From Solirubrobacter soli DSM 22325 (lineage in GTDB: Bacteria; Actinomycetota; Thermoleophilia; Solirubrobacterales; Solirubrobacteraceae), in NCBI RefSeq assembly GCF_000423665.1, contig NZ_AUIK01000025.1:124942-188941 (forward strand): a stretch of DNA of 64,000 nt, read 5' to 3'. Both the position numbers and the translations under genes were made by a program. Positions 36,501-44,209 of the stretch are shown here, one piece after another (position 1 is the first letter of the stretch; every line of letters starts with the position of its first letter). A model generated the notes under the pieces. The model had not been told where the DNA came from. It searched no databases and saw only the letters and a program-made list of their open reading frames with translations.

Positions 36501-37056
36501 GGGGACCGATCCCGACGGCGCGCAGTTCTACGGCCCGGCGCTCGTCCGCGGGCTGCGCGCCGCCGGCCGCGACGCCGCGGCGACCGCCCACGGCCTCGCG
36601 CAGAGCATCGACGACAAGCCGTGGATCGTCGCGAACGTGTTCGCCGAGGCCGGTCTCGACACCGAGGCCGCGGCCGCGGCACGGGAGGCGCTGCAGGTCC
36701 TGGACGAGGACGCGGTCGACTACTGGGCGCCGCTGCGTCTCCCGGCCCAACTCGCGCGCCTCCTGCCCGCGGCGGAGGCGCTCAGGGTCCTCGACGGGCT
36801 GATCGCCACCGCGGCGACGATCCCCGACGCCCACAAGCGCGCGTCGTCGCTGCTCACGATCGCCGACGTCCTGCACGAGCTCGACCAGGCCCGGGCGGCG
36901 ATCGTCCTGCAGGACGCGTTCCTCGCCGCGTGGCTCAGCGGCCGGTTCAACGTGATGGAGGCGATCAGCGGCGGGCCGCTGACGGACCTCGACCCGGAGC
37001 TGCCGCGCCTGCTCGTGGACTGGATCGGCGAGATCGACGGGTGGTGGACCGGGTGA
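33535..37056 (+). CDS. STAND-type P-loop NTPase with alpha-solenoid repeats
   Basis: Coding signal runs from about 33535, where it continues the upstream domain in the -1 frame; no ATG, GTG or TTG occurs in frame before GTG 33754, which lies only six residues before the P-loop. Visible parts: a pre-NTPase strand region (DLSLTVYQGPGYPRTQYL), the STAND-like YRKRFVAREDELAFIGGHV, Walker A EARGGFGKSALL, Walker B LLLIVDGLDEM, a winged-helix region, then about 750 residues of Ala-rich helical TPR/HEAT-like repeats. STAND NTPases act as ligand-gated switches in signalling or antiphage defence. Either it is one frameshifted gene or it uses recoding; the effector would be the N-terminal domain. Confidence 0.75.
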   Translation, partial: EGASAPAPARFHLHDLDVGGDLSLTVYQGPGYPRTQYLADIADLLAFYRKRFVAREDELAFIGGHVNRAAPGYVLVEARGGFGKSALLAQLVDRLGAADRPGPRPTMACFFIRADGARNTAVAFLQAINAQLLDALGAQGGTPPGVIELRAQASELWAAAVARATIERPLLLIVDGLDEMAAEEIAIADLLPTALGPHVHVVVSSRTEPDPRGAVPPEHPLQRAAVLELAAFGVTAIGSLLDRYGLDPASAGRILALTRGEPLFARFVCEAIAEHGAGELDRLEHDPPDDADDYFARQLQRLAEAELGDVSWRLLGALVVAHGGMTEEELAEVLEQPRRSLRAALRPVRRFLIGPERLDIFHHSLRGLVAGEFSAAELNELRTVFAGWCRTYGTRGWPPETPVYVLEHCADHYAETDPPSAVALPDRAWLTRQRDRFGAATGFIRDVATAIELADGDAPARVRLCLIGGNAVSAASTIPTPALRVLARCGGAEEARARADLAVSATKRAAALGAVARGTDAARAILADAIEQLAVAEFKFNDFVQVLFDLVDTAGGDLPLLRRLLDVAASAEWEDERALCLAYVAGPLRAAGEPDAAAALVRATLDDARAQENVDKTLLANLAVAAGAAGLDDALSEIEAGATSSVELGGLAEGWAHAGDLEHARALARRIADGPAEHVGDALRLLHHPGLDEERELLGARLAAAREELGLPERWTSNEDLRTLGALGHGDALAALEAQVDEDRNDTFAVLAEGYALMGDAAGARRCLQALDVGDGSVLAAAVVPVAAALAARGHEDDARAVADLALPHARAAARAEVAAVLLDRGETTAALEEARRAIRIAESIDDGGEAAGALGRLALTLAAAGDRAGAAACADTAHARVERVLPGARVSRDVDPVIDALLDCGRIDDALALADGEYPDLLKLAEIAAAMARAGATDRALALAERVLADAPAEYGPRARVETLFTLAPVFRDSGYEDQAERCIGLAEGTDPDGAQFYGPALVRGLRAAGRDAAATAHGLAQSIDDKPWIVANVFAEAGLDTEAAAAAREALQVLDEDAVDYWAPLRLPAQLARLLPAAEALRVLDGLIATAATIPDAHKRASSLLTIADVLHELDQARAAIVLQDAFLAAWLSGRFNVMEAISGGPLTDLDPELPRLLVDWIGEIDGWWTG

Positions 37057-37110
37057 GGCGGCTGAACTTTCCGCGAATGCGGCCGATGTCCCTGGGGGAT
37101 GACTCCAGTT

Positions 37111-38049
37111 ATGACTTCCACCCACGCCGAGCGCTACCGGCTGGTGACGCGGTCGGACTTCGACGGGCTGGTCTGCGCGGCGCTGCTCAAGCACCTCGGG
37201 ATCCTCGACGACATCCTCTTCGTCCACCCGAAGGACGTGCAGGACGGGAAGGTCGAGATCGGCCCGAACGACGTCACGACGAACCTCCCGTACAACGAGA
37301 ACGCGGCGATCTCGTTCGACCACCACAGCTCCGAGGCCAAGCGGGTCGGCGGCCCGAAGGACAACCACGTGATCGTGCCGGGCGCGCAGTCCGCCGCGCG
37401 CGTGGTCTACGACTACTACGGCGGCGCCGAGGTCTTCCCCGGCATCGAGGAGCTCATGGACGCCGTCGACAAGGGCGACGCCGCCCAGTTCGACCTCGAC
37501 GAGATCCTCCACCCCACCGGGTGGGTCATGCTCAACTTCCTGATGGACCCGCGCACCGGCCTCGGCCGCTTCCGCGAGTTCGAGATCTCCAACTATCAGC
37601 TGATGATGCAGCTGATCGACATCTGCACCGCGATGTCGGTCGAGGAGATCTTCGAGAACCCGCACATCATCGAGCGCGTCGAGCTCTACAACGCGCACGC
37701 CGCGGCCGCCGAGGAGCAGATCAAGCGCTGCTCCACCGTGCACGGCAACCTGGTGGTGCTCGACCTCCGCGAGGAGGAGGTCATCCACCCCACGAACCGC
37801 TTCATGCTCTACGCGCTGTTCCCGCAGTGCAACATCTCGATCCACGTCCTCTGGGGCCTGCGCCAGCAGAACACGGTGTTCGCCACCGGCAAGTCGATCC
37901 TCGACCGTGGCTCCAAGACCAACGTCGGCGAGCTGATGCTCCAGTACGGCGGCGGCGGTCACGACGCGGCCGGCACCTGCCAGGTCTCCAACGACGACGC
38001 CGCGCGCGTGCTCACCGAGCTGGTCGCCAAGATCAACGCGGACGGCTGA
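37111..38049 (+). CDS. DHH-family phosphoesterase
   Basis: 312 residues. DHH motifs: TRSDFDGLVCAALLK (metal-binding Asp pair), AISFDHHSSE (the DHH proper), DAVDKGDAAQF, and the C-terminal DHHA1-like GGGGHDAAGTCQVS. This suits nucleotide or short-oligonucleotide phosphoesterases (nanoRNase, c-di-AMP or polyphosphate hydrolases); the precise substrate cannot be told. ATG 37111 is preferred, with GGGGGA 12 bases upstream; ATG 37099 is in frame and would add four residues. It ends at a strong two-way terminator. Confidence 0.85.
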   Translation: MTSTHAERYRLVTRSDFDGLVCAALLKHLGILDDILFVHPKDVQDGKVEIGPNDVTTNLPYNENAAISFDHHSSEAKRVGGPKDNHVIVPGAQSAARVVYDYYGGAEVFPGIEELMDAVDKGDAAQFDLDEILHPTGWVMLNFLMDPRTGLGRFREFEISNYQLMMQLIDICTAMSVEEIFENPHIIERVELYNAHAAAAEEQIKRCSTVHGNLVVLDLREEEVIHPTNRFMLYALFPQCNISIHVLWGLRQQNTVFATGKSILDRGSKTNVGELMLQYGGGGHDAAGTCQVSNDDAARVLTELVAKINADG

Positions 38050-38060
38050 TCTCTTGTAGT

Positions 38061-38087
38061 CCGCTCCCCGCGGAGTCCGGGGAGCGG
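38061..38087. terminator. Bidirectional terminator hairpin
   Basis: CCGCTCCCC (38061-38069) pairs with GGGGAGCGG (38079-38087), 9-nt loop, exactly between the convergent DHH and antiporter genes. Confidence 0.75.
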
Positions 38088-38088
38088 G

Positions 38089-39612
38089 CTATCTCAGCCG
38101 TGCCTCTTCGAGGTCGAGGTCGCGCTCGATCAGCCGCTGGATCTCCTGGCTGACCTTGCCCTCGTTGCGCAGGCCGAGCACGGCGGCGCGCTCGGCCTTG
38201 ATCAGGTCGCGGCGGACCTCGCCGAAGCGCATCCGCTGCTCCGCCGAGACGTCCGGGGTCTTCTCGCCGCCGATCACCGCCATGCACTGGCGGAAGCGGG
38301 CGCGATAGAGGTCCCGCAGCCGCCGCAGCGGCTCCTCGCCGATCCGCTGCTCGTCCTCGAGCTCGTCGAGCCGGTCGAGCGCCGACTGCGCCGCCTCCAG
38401 CCGCGCGATCGCCTCCTCGGGCGACCACTCGCGCTCGTCCGGGAGCCGTAGGGCGCGGATCAGCGGCGGCAGCGTGAGCCCCTGGCCGACGAGCGTGATC
38501 AGGATCACCACGAACGTGAGGAAGATCACCTCGGCGCGGCCGTCGATCCCCTCCTCGATCGAGAGCGCCGCGGCCAGCGAGATCGCCCCGCGCATGCCGC
38601 ACCAGCCGACCACGACGCGCTCCTTGAGCGAGAGGCCAGGCGCGAGCGGCAGCAGCGCGAACACGGACCGCACCGCGATCACGAGCGCCGCCAGCAGCGC
38701 GCCGGTCGCCAGCAGCGTCCCCGCGCTGCCGTCGCCGACCTCGTCGAGGATCGAGTCCAGCTGCAGTCCGAGCAGGATGAACAGCAGCGCCTCCAGCCCG
38801 AAGACCATGATCTTCCAGAAGGCGCTGGCGGTCAGGCGGGTGTCGGCGTCGAAGTACTCCGACTGGTGCCAGCCGGAGTACAGGCCCGCGACCGCGGCCG
38901 CGAGGATCCCCGACGCGCGGGCCTCCTCGGCGATGATGTAGCTCAGGTAGGCCGCGGCGACCGTCAGGAAGACCGAGACCGTCACGTCGGGCTGGCGGCG
39001 GATCAGCCGCAGCATCACCCACGAGACGCCGACGCCGACGACCGTCCCGCCCGCCGCCGCCAGGACGAACTCGCCCAGCCCCTTGCCCGCCTGGAAGCCC
39101 TCGACGCCGGCAGCGCCGACGGCCACCTTGAACGCGGTCAGGCCGGTCGCGTCGTTGATCAGCGACTCGCCTTGGACGAGCAGCTTCACGCGCTCGGGCA
39201 CGCGCACGGAGGTGAAGGTCGCGACCGCGGCGACGGCGTCGGTCGGCGCCACCACCGCGCCGAGCATGAACGCCGCCGGCCACGTGAGCTCGGCGACGAG
39301 CTCGTGGGCGGCGACGGCGATCACGACGGTCGTGACCATCACCAGCGCGAGCGCGAGGAGCGCCAGCGCGCGGCTCTCCGCCCGCAGCTCGCGCGGCGAG
39401 GAGTACCAGCCTGCCGAGAGCAGGAGGGGCGGGACGAAGACGAGCAGGACGACGTGGGCGTCGAGCTCGATCGGCGGCAGGCCGGGGATGAACGAGATCC
39501 CGAGACCGGCGAGCACGAGCACGATCGGGTACGGGACGCCGACGTGGTCGGCGGCGCGGACCAGCAGCACCGCCGCGAAGAGCAGCGCGAAGAGGAGCTC
39601 GAGGTCACCCAC
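38089..39612 (-). CDS. Na+/H+ antiporter, CPA1 family
   Basis: 507 residues. About twelve membrane helices fill residues 1-400, with family motifs FVPPLLLSAGW, GAVVAPTDAVA (helix 5), the ion-binding region LVQGESLINDATGLTAF and GWCGMRGAISLAAAL. A cytoplasmic helical tail of about 110 residues follows (EEAIARLEAAQSALDRLDEL...), as in many bacterial NhaP/YjcE-type exchangers. It would export Na+ for pH and salt balance. GTG 39612 lacks a ribosome-binding sequence, but TAGACT lies ten bases upstream. The gene is divergent from the thioredoxin-fold gene. Confidence 0.93.
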   Translation of the reverse strand: MGDLELLFALLFAAVLLVRAADHVGVPYPIVLVLAGLGISFIPGLPPIELDAHVVLLVFVPPLLLSAGWYSSPRELRAESRALALLALALVMVTTVVIAVAAHELVAELTWPAAFMLGAVVAPTDAVAAVATFTSVRVPERVKLLVQGESLINDATGLTAFKVAVGAAGVEGFQAGKGLGEFVLAAAGGTVVGVGVSWVMLRLIRRQPDVTVSVFLTVAAAYLSYIIAEEARASGILAAAVAGLYSGWHQSEYFDADTRLTASAFWKIMVFGLEALLFILLGLQLDSILDEVGDGSAGTLLATGALLAALVIAVRSVFALLPLAPGLSLKERVVVGWCGMRGAISLAAALSIEEGIDGRAEVIFLTFVVILITLVGQGLTLPPLIRALRLPDEREWSPEEAIARLEAAQSALDRLDELEDEQRIGEEPLRRLRDLYRARFRQCMAVIGGEKTPDVSAEQRMRFGEVRRDLIKAERAAVLGLRNEGKVSQEIQRLIERDLDLEEARLR

Positions 39613-39640
39613 GGAGCGCGGGAGTCTAGGATCGCCGGCG
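39613..39640. promoter_or_regulatory. Overlapping divergent -10 boxes
   Basis: TAGGAT on the plus strand (39627-39632) is eight bases before ATG 39641, and TAGACT on the minus strand (39623-39628) is ten bases before GTG 39612. The two boxes share two base pairs, so polymerase probably cannot occupy both at once. Confidence 0.55.
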
Positions 39641-40150
39641 ATGCCCGTGCCGCCACTCGACGGCGACGATCACGTCGCCGGCCCGCCGGACGCTCCGCTC
39701 GAGCTGATCATGTACGGCGACTTCCAATGCCCGTACTGCTCCGCCTCACAGTCGATCGTGCGGCGGGTGCGCACGCGGCTCGACGGACGGCTGCGGTTCG
39801 CCTTCCGCCACCTGCCGCTGCACGAGGTGCACCCGGAGGCGCAGAAGGCGGCCGAGGCCTCAGAGGCCGCGGCGGCCCAAGGCAAGTTCTGGGAGATGCA
39901 CGACGCGATGTACGCCAACGGCGGCAAGCTGGCGGTCGCCGACCTGGCCGAGGTGGCGCAGCGGTTGGGACTCGATGTCGAGCGGTTCCGCGCCGAGCTG
40001 ATCGACGGGGCCTACGCCGGCCGGGTCGCGCGCGACGAGGACGCCGCCCGCGCCGCCGGGATCGCGGCCACCCCGGCGTTCATCGTCAACGGCGTGCCAC
40101 ACATCGGCTCGTTCGACGCGGGGTCCCTCGTCGAAGCGCTGACCGGCTAG
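39641..40150 (+). CDS. DsbA-family thioredoxin-fold oxidoreductase
   Basis: 169 residues. The active-site CPYC is in YGDFQCPYCSASQ; the cis-Pro loop is ATPAFIVNG; the helical insertion QGKFWEMHDAMYANGGKL is typical of DsbA/NhaA-C-like proteins. No signal peptide is visible, so it may act in the cytoplasm, unlike classic DsbA. Its stop TAG is the first part of the 18-bp inverted repeat that follows. A DsbA-type protein precedes a thioredoxin-like lipoprotein gene 200 bp on, so the two may share a redox role. Confidence 0.88.
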   Translation: MPVPPLDGDDHVAGPPDAPLELIMYGDFQCPYCSASQSIVRRVRTRLDGRLRFAFRHLPLHEVHPEAQKAAEASEAAAAQGKFWEMHDAMYANGGKLAVADLAEVAQRLGLDVERFRAELIDGAYAGRVARDEDAARAAGIAATPAFIVNGVPHIGSFDAGSLVEALTG

Positions 40151-40314
40151 GAGCCGGTTGACGAATGGTCGGTCCGACCGATGTGGTGCAGCCCGCCAGT
40201 GGCTCGGGCCGGCCGCGCTCGCGATGCGGCCCTCTGGGCCGTGAGCAGCGCGGGTGGCGCGAGACGCCGCGGATGCGCCGCAGCGGGCGTACCGGTATTC
40301 GTCAACCGGCTCCT
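40149..40314. repeat. 166-bp noncoding element bounded by 18-bp perfect inverted repeats
   Basis: AGGAGCCGGTTGACGAAT (40149-40166) is exactly reversed at 40297-40314. The interior carries further self-complementary GC runs, e.g. GGTCGG/CCGACC at 40167-40179. No gene-like reading is supported inside. It could be a MITE-like remnant or a structured RNA; no flanking target duplication is visible. It fills the gap before the lipoprotein gene. Confidence 0.7.
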
Positions 40315-40338
40315 GGGTCAGATCCCATCGCAGGCGAC

Positions 40339-40344
40339 TACCCT
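40339..40344 (+). promoter_or_regulatory. Putative -10 box (TACCCT) of thioredoxin-like lipoprotein gene
   Basis: TACCCT stands ten bases before ATG 40355 with no ribosome-binding sequence, just downstream of the inverted-repeat element. Confidence 0.45.
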
Positions 40345-40354
40345 TGCCCGGCTG

Positions 40355-41374
40355 ATGCTGCGCGCCACAACCATCCTCGCCCTGTCGCTGTCCCTCGTCG
40401 TCGCCGCCTGTGGCGGCGGTTCGAACAAGCCGACCACACCGTCGGACGCCGTCCAGAACGTCCCGAGCGAGAACGGCGTGCGCGAGAACGTCAAGAAGGC
40501 GTCCGAGCCGACCGCGGCGGAGTTCCCCGCGGCGAACGGCGCGACGCTGCAGGAGCTGGCCAACAAGATGGCGGCGGGCCCGCAGCTCGCGCTCGCCAGC
40601 TCGGTCTTCACCACGCCCGGTGACAGCCGGATGGCGTTCGGCATGATCGCGAGCGACGGCACGCCGGTCTATGGGCCGACCGCGGTCTACGTGGCGCCGA
40701 CGCCGGACGCGAAGGCCGAGGGCCCGTTCGTCGCGCCCGCCGACGTGCTGCTGACCGAGAAGCGCTACCGCTCCAAGCAGGCGGCGACGACCACCGACCC
40801 GTTCGTGGCGGTCTACGGCGCCGACGTCAAGTTCGCCAAGGACGGCAAGTACTCCGTGCTGGCGACGACCAAGAAGGCCGACGGGTCGCTGACCGGCGCC
40901 ACCGGCGAGATCAATGTCACCCCGACCAGCGCGGACCGGATCCCCGGGGTCGGCGACAAGGCGCCGAAGGTGCACACCGACACGCTCGAGAGCGCCAAGG
41001 GCGACGTCTCGAAGATCGACACGCGCGTTCCGCCGAGCGACATGCACGACGTGGACTTCGCCGACGTCGTGGGCAAGAAGCCGGTCGCGCTGCTGTTCTC
41101 CACGCCGCAGCTGTGCCAGTCGCGGGTCTGCGGGCCTGTGACCGACATGGAGCTCCAGATGAAGGCCAAGTATGGCGACAAGATGGACTTCATCCACCAG
41201 GAGGTCTACGTCGACAACGACGTCAACAAGGGCTTGCGCGAGCCGTTGAAGGAGTTCAACCTCGCGTCGGAGCCCTGGCTGTTCGTGGTCAACACCAAGG
41301 GCGTCATCACCGCCCGCCTGGAGGGGTCGATCGGCGTGACGCAATTCGAGAACGCGGTCAAGTCCGGCCTGTGA
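40355..41374 (+). CDS. Thioredoxin-like lipoprotein
   Basis: 339 residues. TTILALSLSLVVAACGGG is a lipoprotein signal with the lipid-modified Cys. The first half is beta-rich (GDSRMAFGMIASDGTPVYGPTAVYV) and unrecognised; the C-terminal 130 residues have a thioredoxin-like fold with CQSRVCGPV, a Cys-x4-Cys in place of CxxC, resembling SCO1-like spacing, and a later EPWLFVVNTKGVITARLEG strand-turn. It is anchored outside the membrane and could act in thiol or metal (copper) handling. The GTG of the next gene overlaps its TGA, so it is coupled to a polytopic membrane protein. Confidence 0.78.
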   Translation: MLRATTILALSLSLVVAACGGGSNKPTTPSDAVQNVPSENGVRENVKKASEPTAAEFPAANGATLQELANKMAAGPQLALASSVFTTPGDSRMAFGMIASDGTPVYGPTAVYVAPTPDAKAEGPFVAPADVLLTEKRYRSKQAATTTDPFVAVYGADVKFAKDGKYSVLATTKKADGSLTGATGEINVTPTSADRIPGVGDKAPKVHTDTLESAKGDVSKIDTRVPPSDMHDVDFADVVGKKPVALLFSTPQLCQSRVCGPVTDMELQMKAKYGDKMDFIHQEVYVDNDVNKGLREPLKEFNLASEPWLFVVNTKGVITARLEGSIGVTQFENAVKSGL

Positions 41375-42753
41375 AAACGCGCGTCCTCGCGGCGGCCGCG
41401 GCCGTCGCCCTGCTCGTGCCGGGAGTTGCGGAGGCGCACGGTCTCGTCCAGCGCCAGCAGCTGCCGATCCCGCAGTGGCTGTTCGCGTGGGCGGCCGCGG
41501 CGGTGCTGGTCATCTCGTTCTTCGCGCTGGCCGTGCTGTGGCCGCAGCCGCGGTTGGAGCAGGACTCCTGGAAGCCGCTGAAGTACGGGCGGGCGATCGC
41601 GTCGCTCCCGGTGCAGATCGTGTGCGGGTCGATCGGCGTGTTCCTGCTCGTCGTGACGCTGTTGGCCGGCTATCTGGGGTCAGGGACCGCGCTGGACAAC
41701 TGGGCGCCGACGTTCCTGCTGATCACGTTCTGGGTCGGCATGGTGTTCGCGTCGATCATCTTCGGCGGGATCTACCGGGCGTTCAGCCCGTTCCGGGCGA
41801 TCGGGCGGGTGCTGCCGTCTTTGAATCGGCCGTATCCGGAGAAGCTCGGGCGCTGGCCGGCCGTCGTGGGGCTGTGGATGTTCACGTGGATCGAGCTCGT
41901 GAGCGGGTGGGGCGAGGAGCCGGGGACGCTTGTCACGGCCGCGCTCGGCTACACGATCCTGATGCTCGCCGCGCAGTGCTACTGGGGCGTGGAGACCTGG
42001 TCGCGCCGGGGCGAGGCGTTCGGCGTGTACTTCGACATGTTCGCCCGCATGTCGGTGTGGGAGGTGCGTGACGGCAGGCTGGGTGTGCGGCGTCCGCTCG
42101 CCGGCCTGACGCGGCTGGACCCCGCCGCCGGCACCGTGGCGTTCGTCACCGTGATGATCGGCACCGTCACGTTCGACGGGCTCTCGCAGGGGCAGTTGTG
42201 GAAGGACGTCTCGGCGGACGTCGTGGACGTGCTCGACGGGCTCGGGATCGGCGCGCTGACGGCGTCGAAGATCGCGGCGACGTTCGGGCTGCTGCTGGGC
42301 GTCGGCCTCGTCGCCGGCTTCTACCGGCTCGGGATCGAGGGCGCGCGCTCGGTCGGCGGCGGGCTCTCGTTCGCGAAGCTCGAGTTCGGCTTCGTGCACT
42401 CGCTCGTCCCGATCGCCGCGGTCTATGTCGCCGCCCACTACCTGACGTTCCTCGTCTTCGAGGGGCAGGCGATCATCTACCTGGCGTCGGACCCGTTCGG
42501 GCAGGGGTGGGACCTGTTCGGCACCGTCAATGCCGGGATCGACTACGGCGTCTTCCCGCAGAACGACACGTGGTACGTGCAGGTCGCGGTGGTCGTCGTC
42601 GGCCACGTCGCGGCGTTGATGCTCGCCCATGACCGGGCGCTGGTCCTGTACGGCCAGGCGAAGCTCGCCGTGCGCTCGCAGTACTGGATGCTGGGCGTGA
42701 TGGTCGGCTTCACGTCGCTTGCCCTCTGGTTGCTGGCCCAAGCCGGCTCCTAA
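41371..42753 (+). CDS. Polytopic membrane protein of unknown function
   Basis: 460 residues. A signal-like first helix ends GVAEAHGLVQRQQLPIPQWLF, which could expose a His outside. About ten further membrane helices follow. Conserved-looking blocks are GGIYRAFSPFRAIGRVLP, CYWGVETWSRRGEAFGVYFDMFARMSVWE and QNDTWYVQVAVVVVGHVAAL. Members of this actinobacterial family carry an automatic name, fenitrothion hydrolase, in some databases (recollection, not verified), which the sequence does not support to my eye. Coupling with the thioredoxin-like lipoprotein suggests a membrane redox or metal complex; that is inference. Confidence 0.7.
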   Translation: MKTRVLAAAAAVALLVPGVAEAHGLVQRQQLPIPQWLFAWAAAAVLVISFFALAVLWPQPRLEQDSWKPLKYGRAIASLPVQIVCGSIGVFLLVVTLLAGYLGSGTALDNWAPTFLLITFWVGMVFASIIFGGIYRAFSPFRAIGRVLPSLNRPYPEKLGRWPAVVGLWMFTWIELVSGWGEEPGTLVTAALGYTILMLAAQCYWGVETWSRRGEAFGVYFDMFARMSVWEVRDGRLGVRRPLAGLTRLDPAAGTVAFVTVMIGTVTFDGLSQGQLWKDVSADVVDVLDGLGIGALTASKIAATFGLLLGVGLVAGFYRLGIEGARSVGGGLSFAKLEFGFVHSLVPIAAVYVAAHYLTFLVFEGQAIIYLASDPFGQGWDLFGTVNAGIDYGVFPQNDTWYVQVAVVVVGHVAALMLAHDRALVLYGQAKLAVRSQYWMLGVMVGFTSLALWLLAQAGS

Positions 42754-42787
42754 GAAGCGGTCGCAAGGGTCCGGCAATGAGGCGGCA

Positions 42788-44155
42788 ATGAGCCGCCGCG
42801 ATCCTCCTGCCATGAAATGGACCACGTGGGCGGCTCTCCCCACCGCCCTGCTCGCGTTGGCAGTGGGCGCGCAGACCGCGTCGGCCGACTCGATCGCCTA
42901 TGTCAACAAGACCGACGGCAACATCTATCTGTCGACTCCGGACGGCTCCCGCTCCTACCAGGTGACCTCGACCGGCGGCTACAGCGACGTGTCGCAGGCC
43001 GACGACGGCACCATGATCGGCCTCAAGGGCGTCCGCCTCAACAAGCTGTCGCGCGAGGGCGCCGTGCTCGCCGACTTCGACACGCCCGTCTCCGACACCC
43101 GCCCCGCGGGCTCGCGGACGTTCTTCGGCCCCTTCGATCCCGCCATCTCCCCGGACGGGACGAAGGTCGCTTATACGTACTACTACATGACGCAGAGCCA
43201 GAACCCTGGCTGTTTCCCGCCCACCTGCGTCGTCGCGATCAATGAGGCGGGCACGGGCTACTCGTACTCGGACCGGCAGACGTCCTGGGACGAGCCGGGC
43301 CTCGGCTACCACTCGGGCTGGCGCCATCCGGCGTGGGTCGACAACGACATGACGATGATCTCCAACCCGTCGCACCTGCCGAACCGCGACATCATCCTCG
43401 ACCGCATCTCCGACGGCGGCAACGGCCACGGCAACATGGTGATGAACTGGACGTCGGACACCGCGGACAAGAACCCGCACGTCTCAGGCGGCGACATCAC
43501 CCGCGACAAGCGCAAGCTCGCGTTCGTCACGGGCGAGAACGACTCGACGCTCACCGTCTACTACGTCCCGACGTTCCCGACCTCGTGGAAGGACGGCGAC
43601 CCCAACAGCGACGAGGTCCACATCTGTTACCGCTACGGCACGCCGGCGGGCGGGACGTTCGGCGTCCCCTCGTTCTCCCCGGACGGCGGCGCGATCGCCT
43701 ACCACGACGGTGACGGCGTCCACGTCGCGGCGGTCCCGCCGTTCGCGGCCGACTGCACGGTGGAGGGCGCCACGCCCACGCCGCCGGTCGTCATCCCGAA
43801 CGCCGTGGAGCCCGACTGGGGCCCGGCCGACGTCCCGCCGGCGCGCACACAGGTCGACAAGGACGTCAAGGACGACGTCAAGACCGACGTGCCGTCGCTC
43901 TCGGTCAAGGTGCTCTCCGCGACCAAGCGGGCGGGCGTGAAGCTCTCCGTCAAGGTCCCGGGCGCCGGCAAGCTCTCCGCGACCGCCAAGGCGGGCAAGC
44001 GCACGGTCGGCAAGGCCTCCAAGACCGTCAAGAAGGCGGGCACCGCCGCCCTTCGCTTGAAGGTCTCCCGCAAGGGCAAGCTCTCCGTCAAGGTCACCTG
44101 GGCACCCAACGGCGGCCCCGCGGTCACCAAGACCCTCACCGCGAGAGTCCGCTAG
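42788..44155 (+). CDS. Secreted beta-propeller (TolB-like) protein
   Basis: 455 residues from ATG 42788, supported by GAGG five bases upstream; ATG 42812 is an alternative. The signal peptide ends AVGAQTASA. Propeller blades show SIAYVNKTDGNIYLSTPDG, DPAISPDGTKVAYTYYY, DKRKLAFVTGEND and VPSFSPDGGAIAYHDGDGV, the WD40-like PD40/TolB pattern. After about residue 350 comes a Lys/Asp-rich linker and a Lys-rich beta domain (KLSVKVPGAGKLSATAKAGKR), probably Ig-like and cell-surface-binding. GGCGGC/GCCGCC (42781-42797) forms a small hairpin around the start codon. Function unknown. Confidence 0.75.
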   Translation: MSRRDPPAMKWTTWAALPTALLALAVGAQTASADSIAYVNKTDGNIYLSTPDGSRSYQVTSTGGYSDVSQADDGTMIGLKGVRLNKLSREGAVLADFDTPVSDTRPAGSRTFFGPFDPAISPDGTKVAYTYYYMTQSQNPGCFPPTCVVAINEAGTGYSYSDRQTSWDEPGLGYHSGWRHPAWVDNDMTMISNPSHLPNRDIILDRISDGGNGHGNMVMNWTSDTADKNPHVSGGDITRDKRKLAFVTGENDSTLTVYYVPTFPTSWKDGDPNSDEVHICYRYGTPAGGTFGVPSFSPDGGAIAYHDGDGVHVAAVPPFAADCTVEGATPTPPVVIPNAVEPDWGPADVPPARTQVDKDVKDDVKTDVPSLSVKVLSATKRAGVKLSVKVPGAGKLSATAKAGKRTVGKASKTVKKAGTAALRLKVSRKGKLSVKVTWAPNGGPAVTKTLTARVR

Positions 44156-44160
44156 CGACA

Positions 44161-44209
44161 AACCTAAACCCCACCTAAGGGGTCTGACCCTTTAGGTGGG
44201 GTTTAGGTT
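44161..44209. repeat. Palindrome element, copy 2 (22-bp stem)
   Basis: The arms 44161-44182 and 44188-44209 pair over 22 bp with one G-U-type mismatch; the loop is TCTGA. The core CCACCTAAGGGG / CCCTTTAGGTGG is nearly that of copy 1. It lies between convergent genes and covers the stop codon of the glycosidase gene. Confidence 0.8.

Noticed and set aside
34144..37962. A 1272-codon minus-strand frame across the STAND and DHH genes
   Set aside because: It crosses two unrelated real genes and the gap between them; composition is typical of an antisense shadow.
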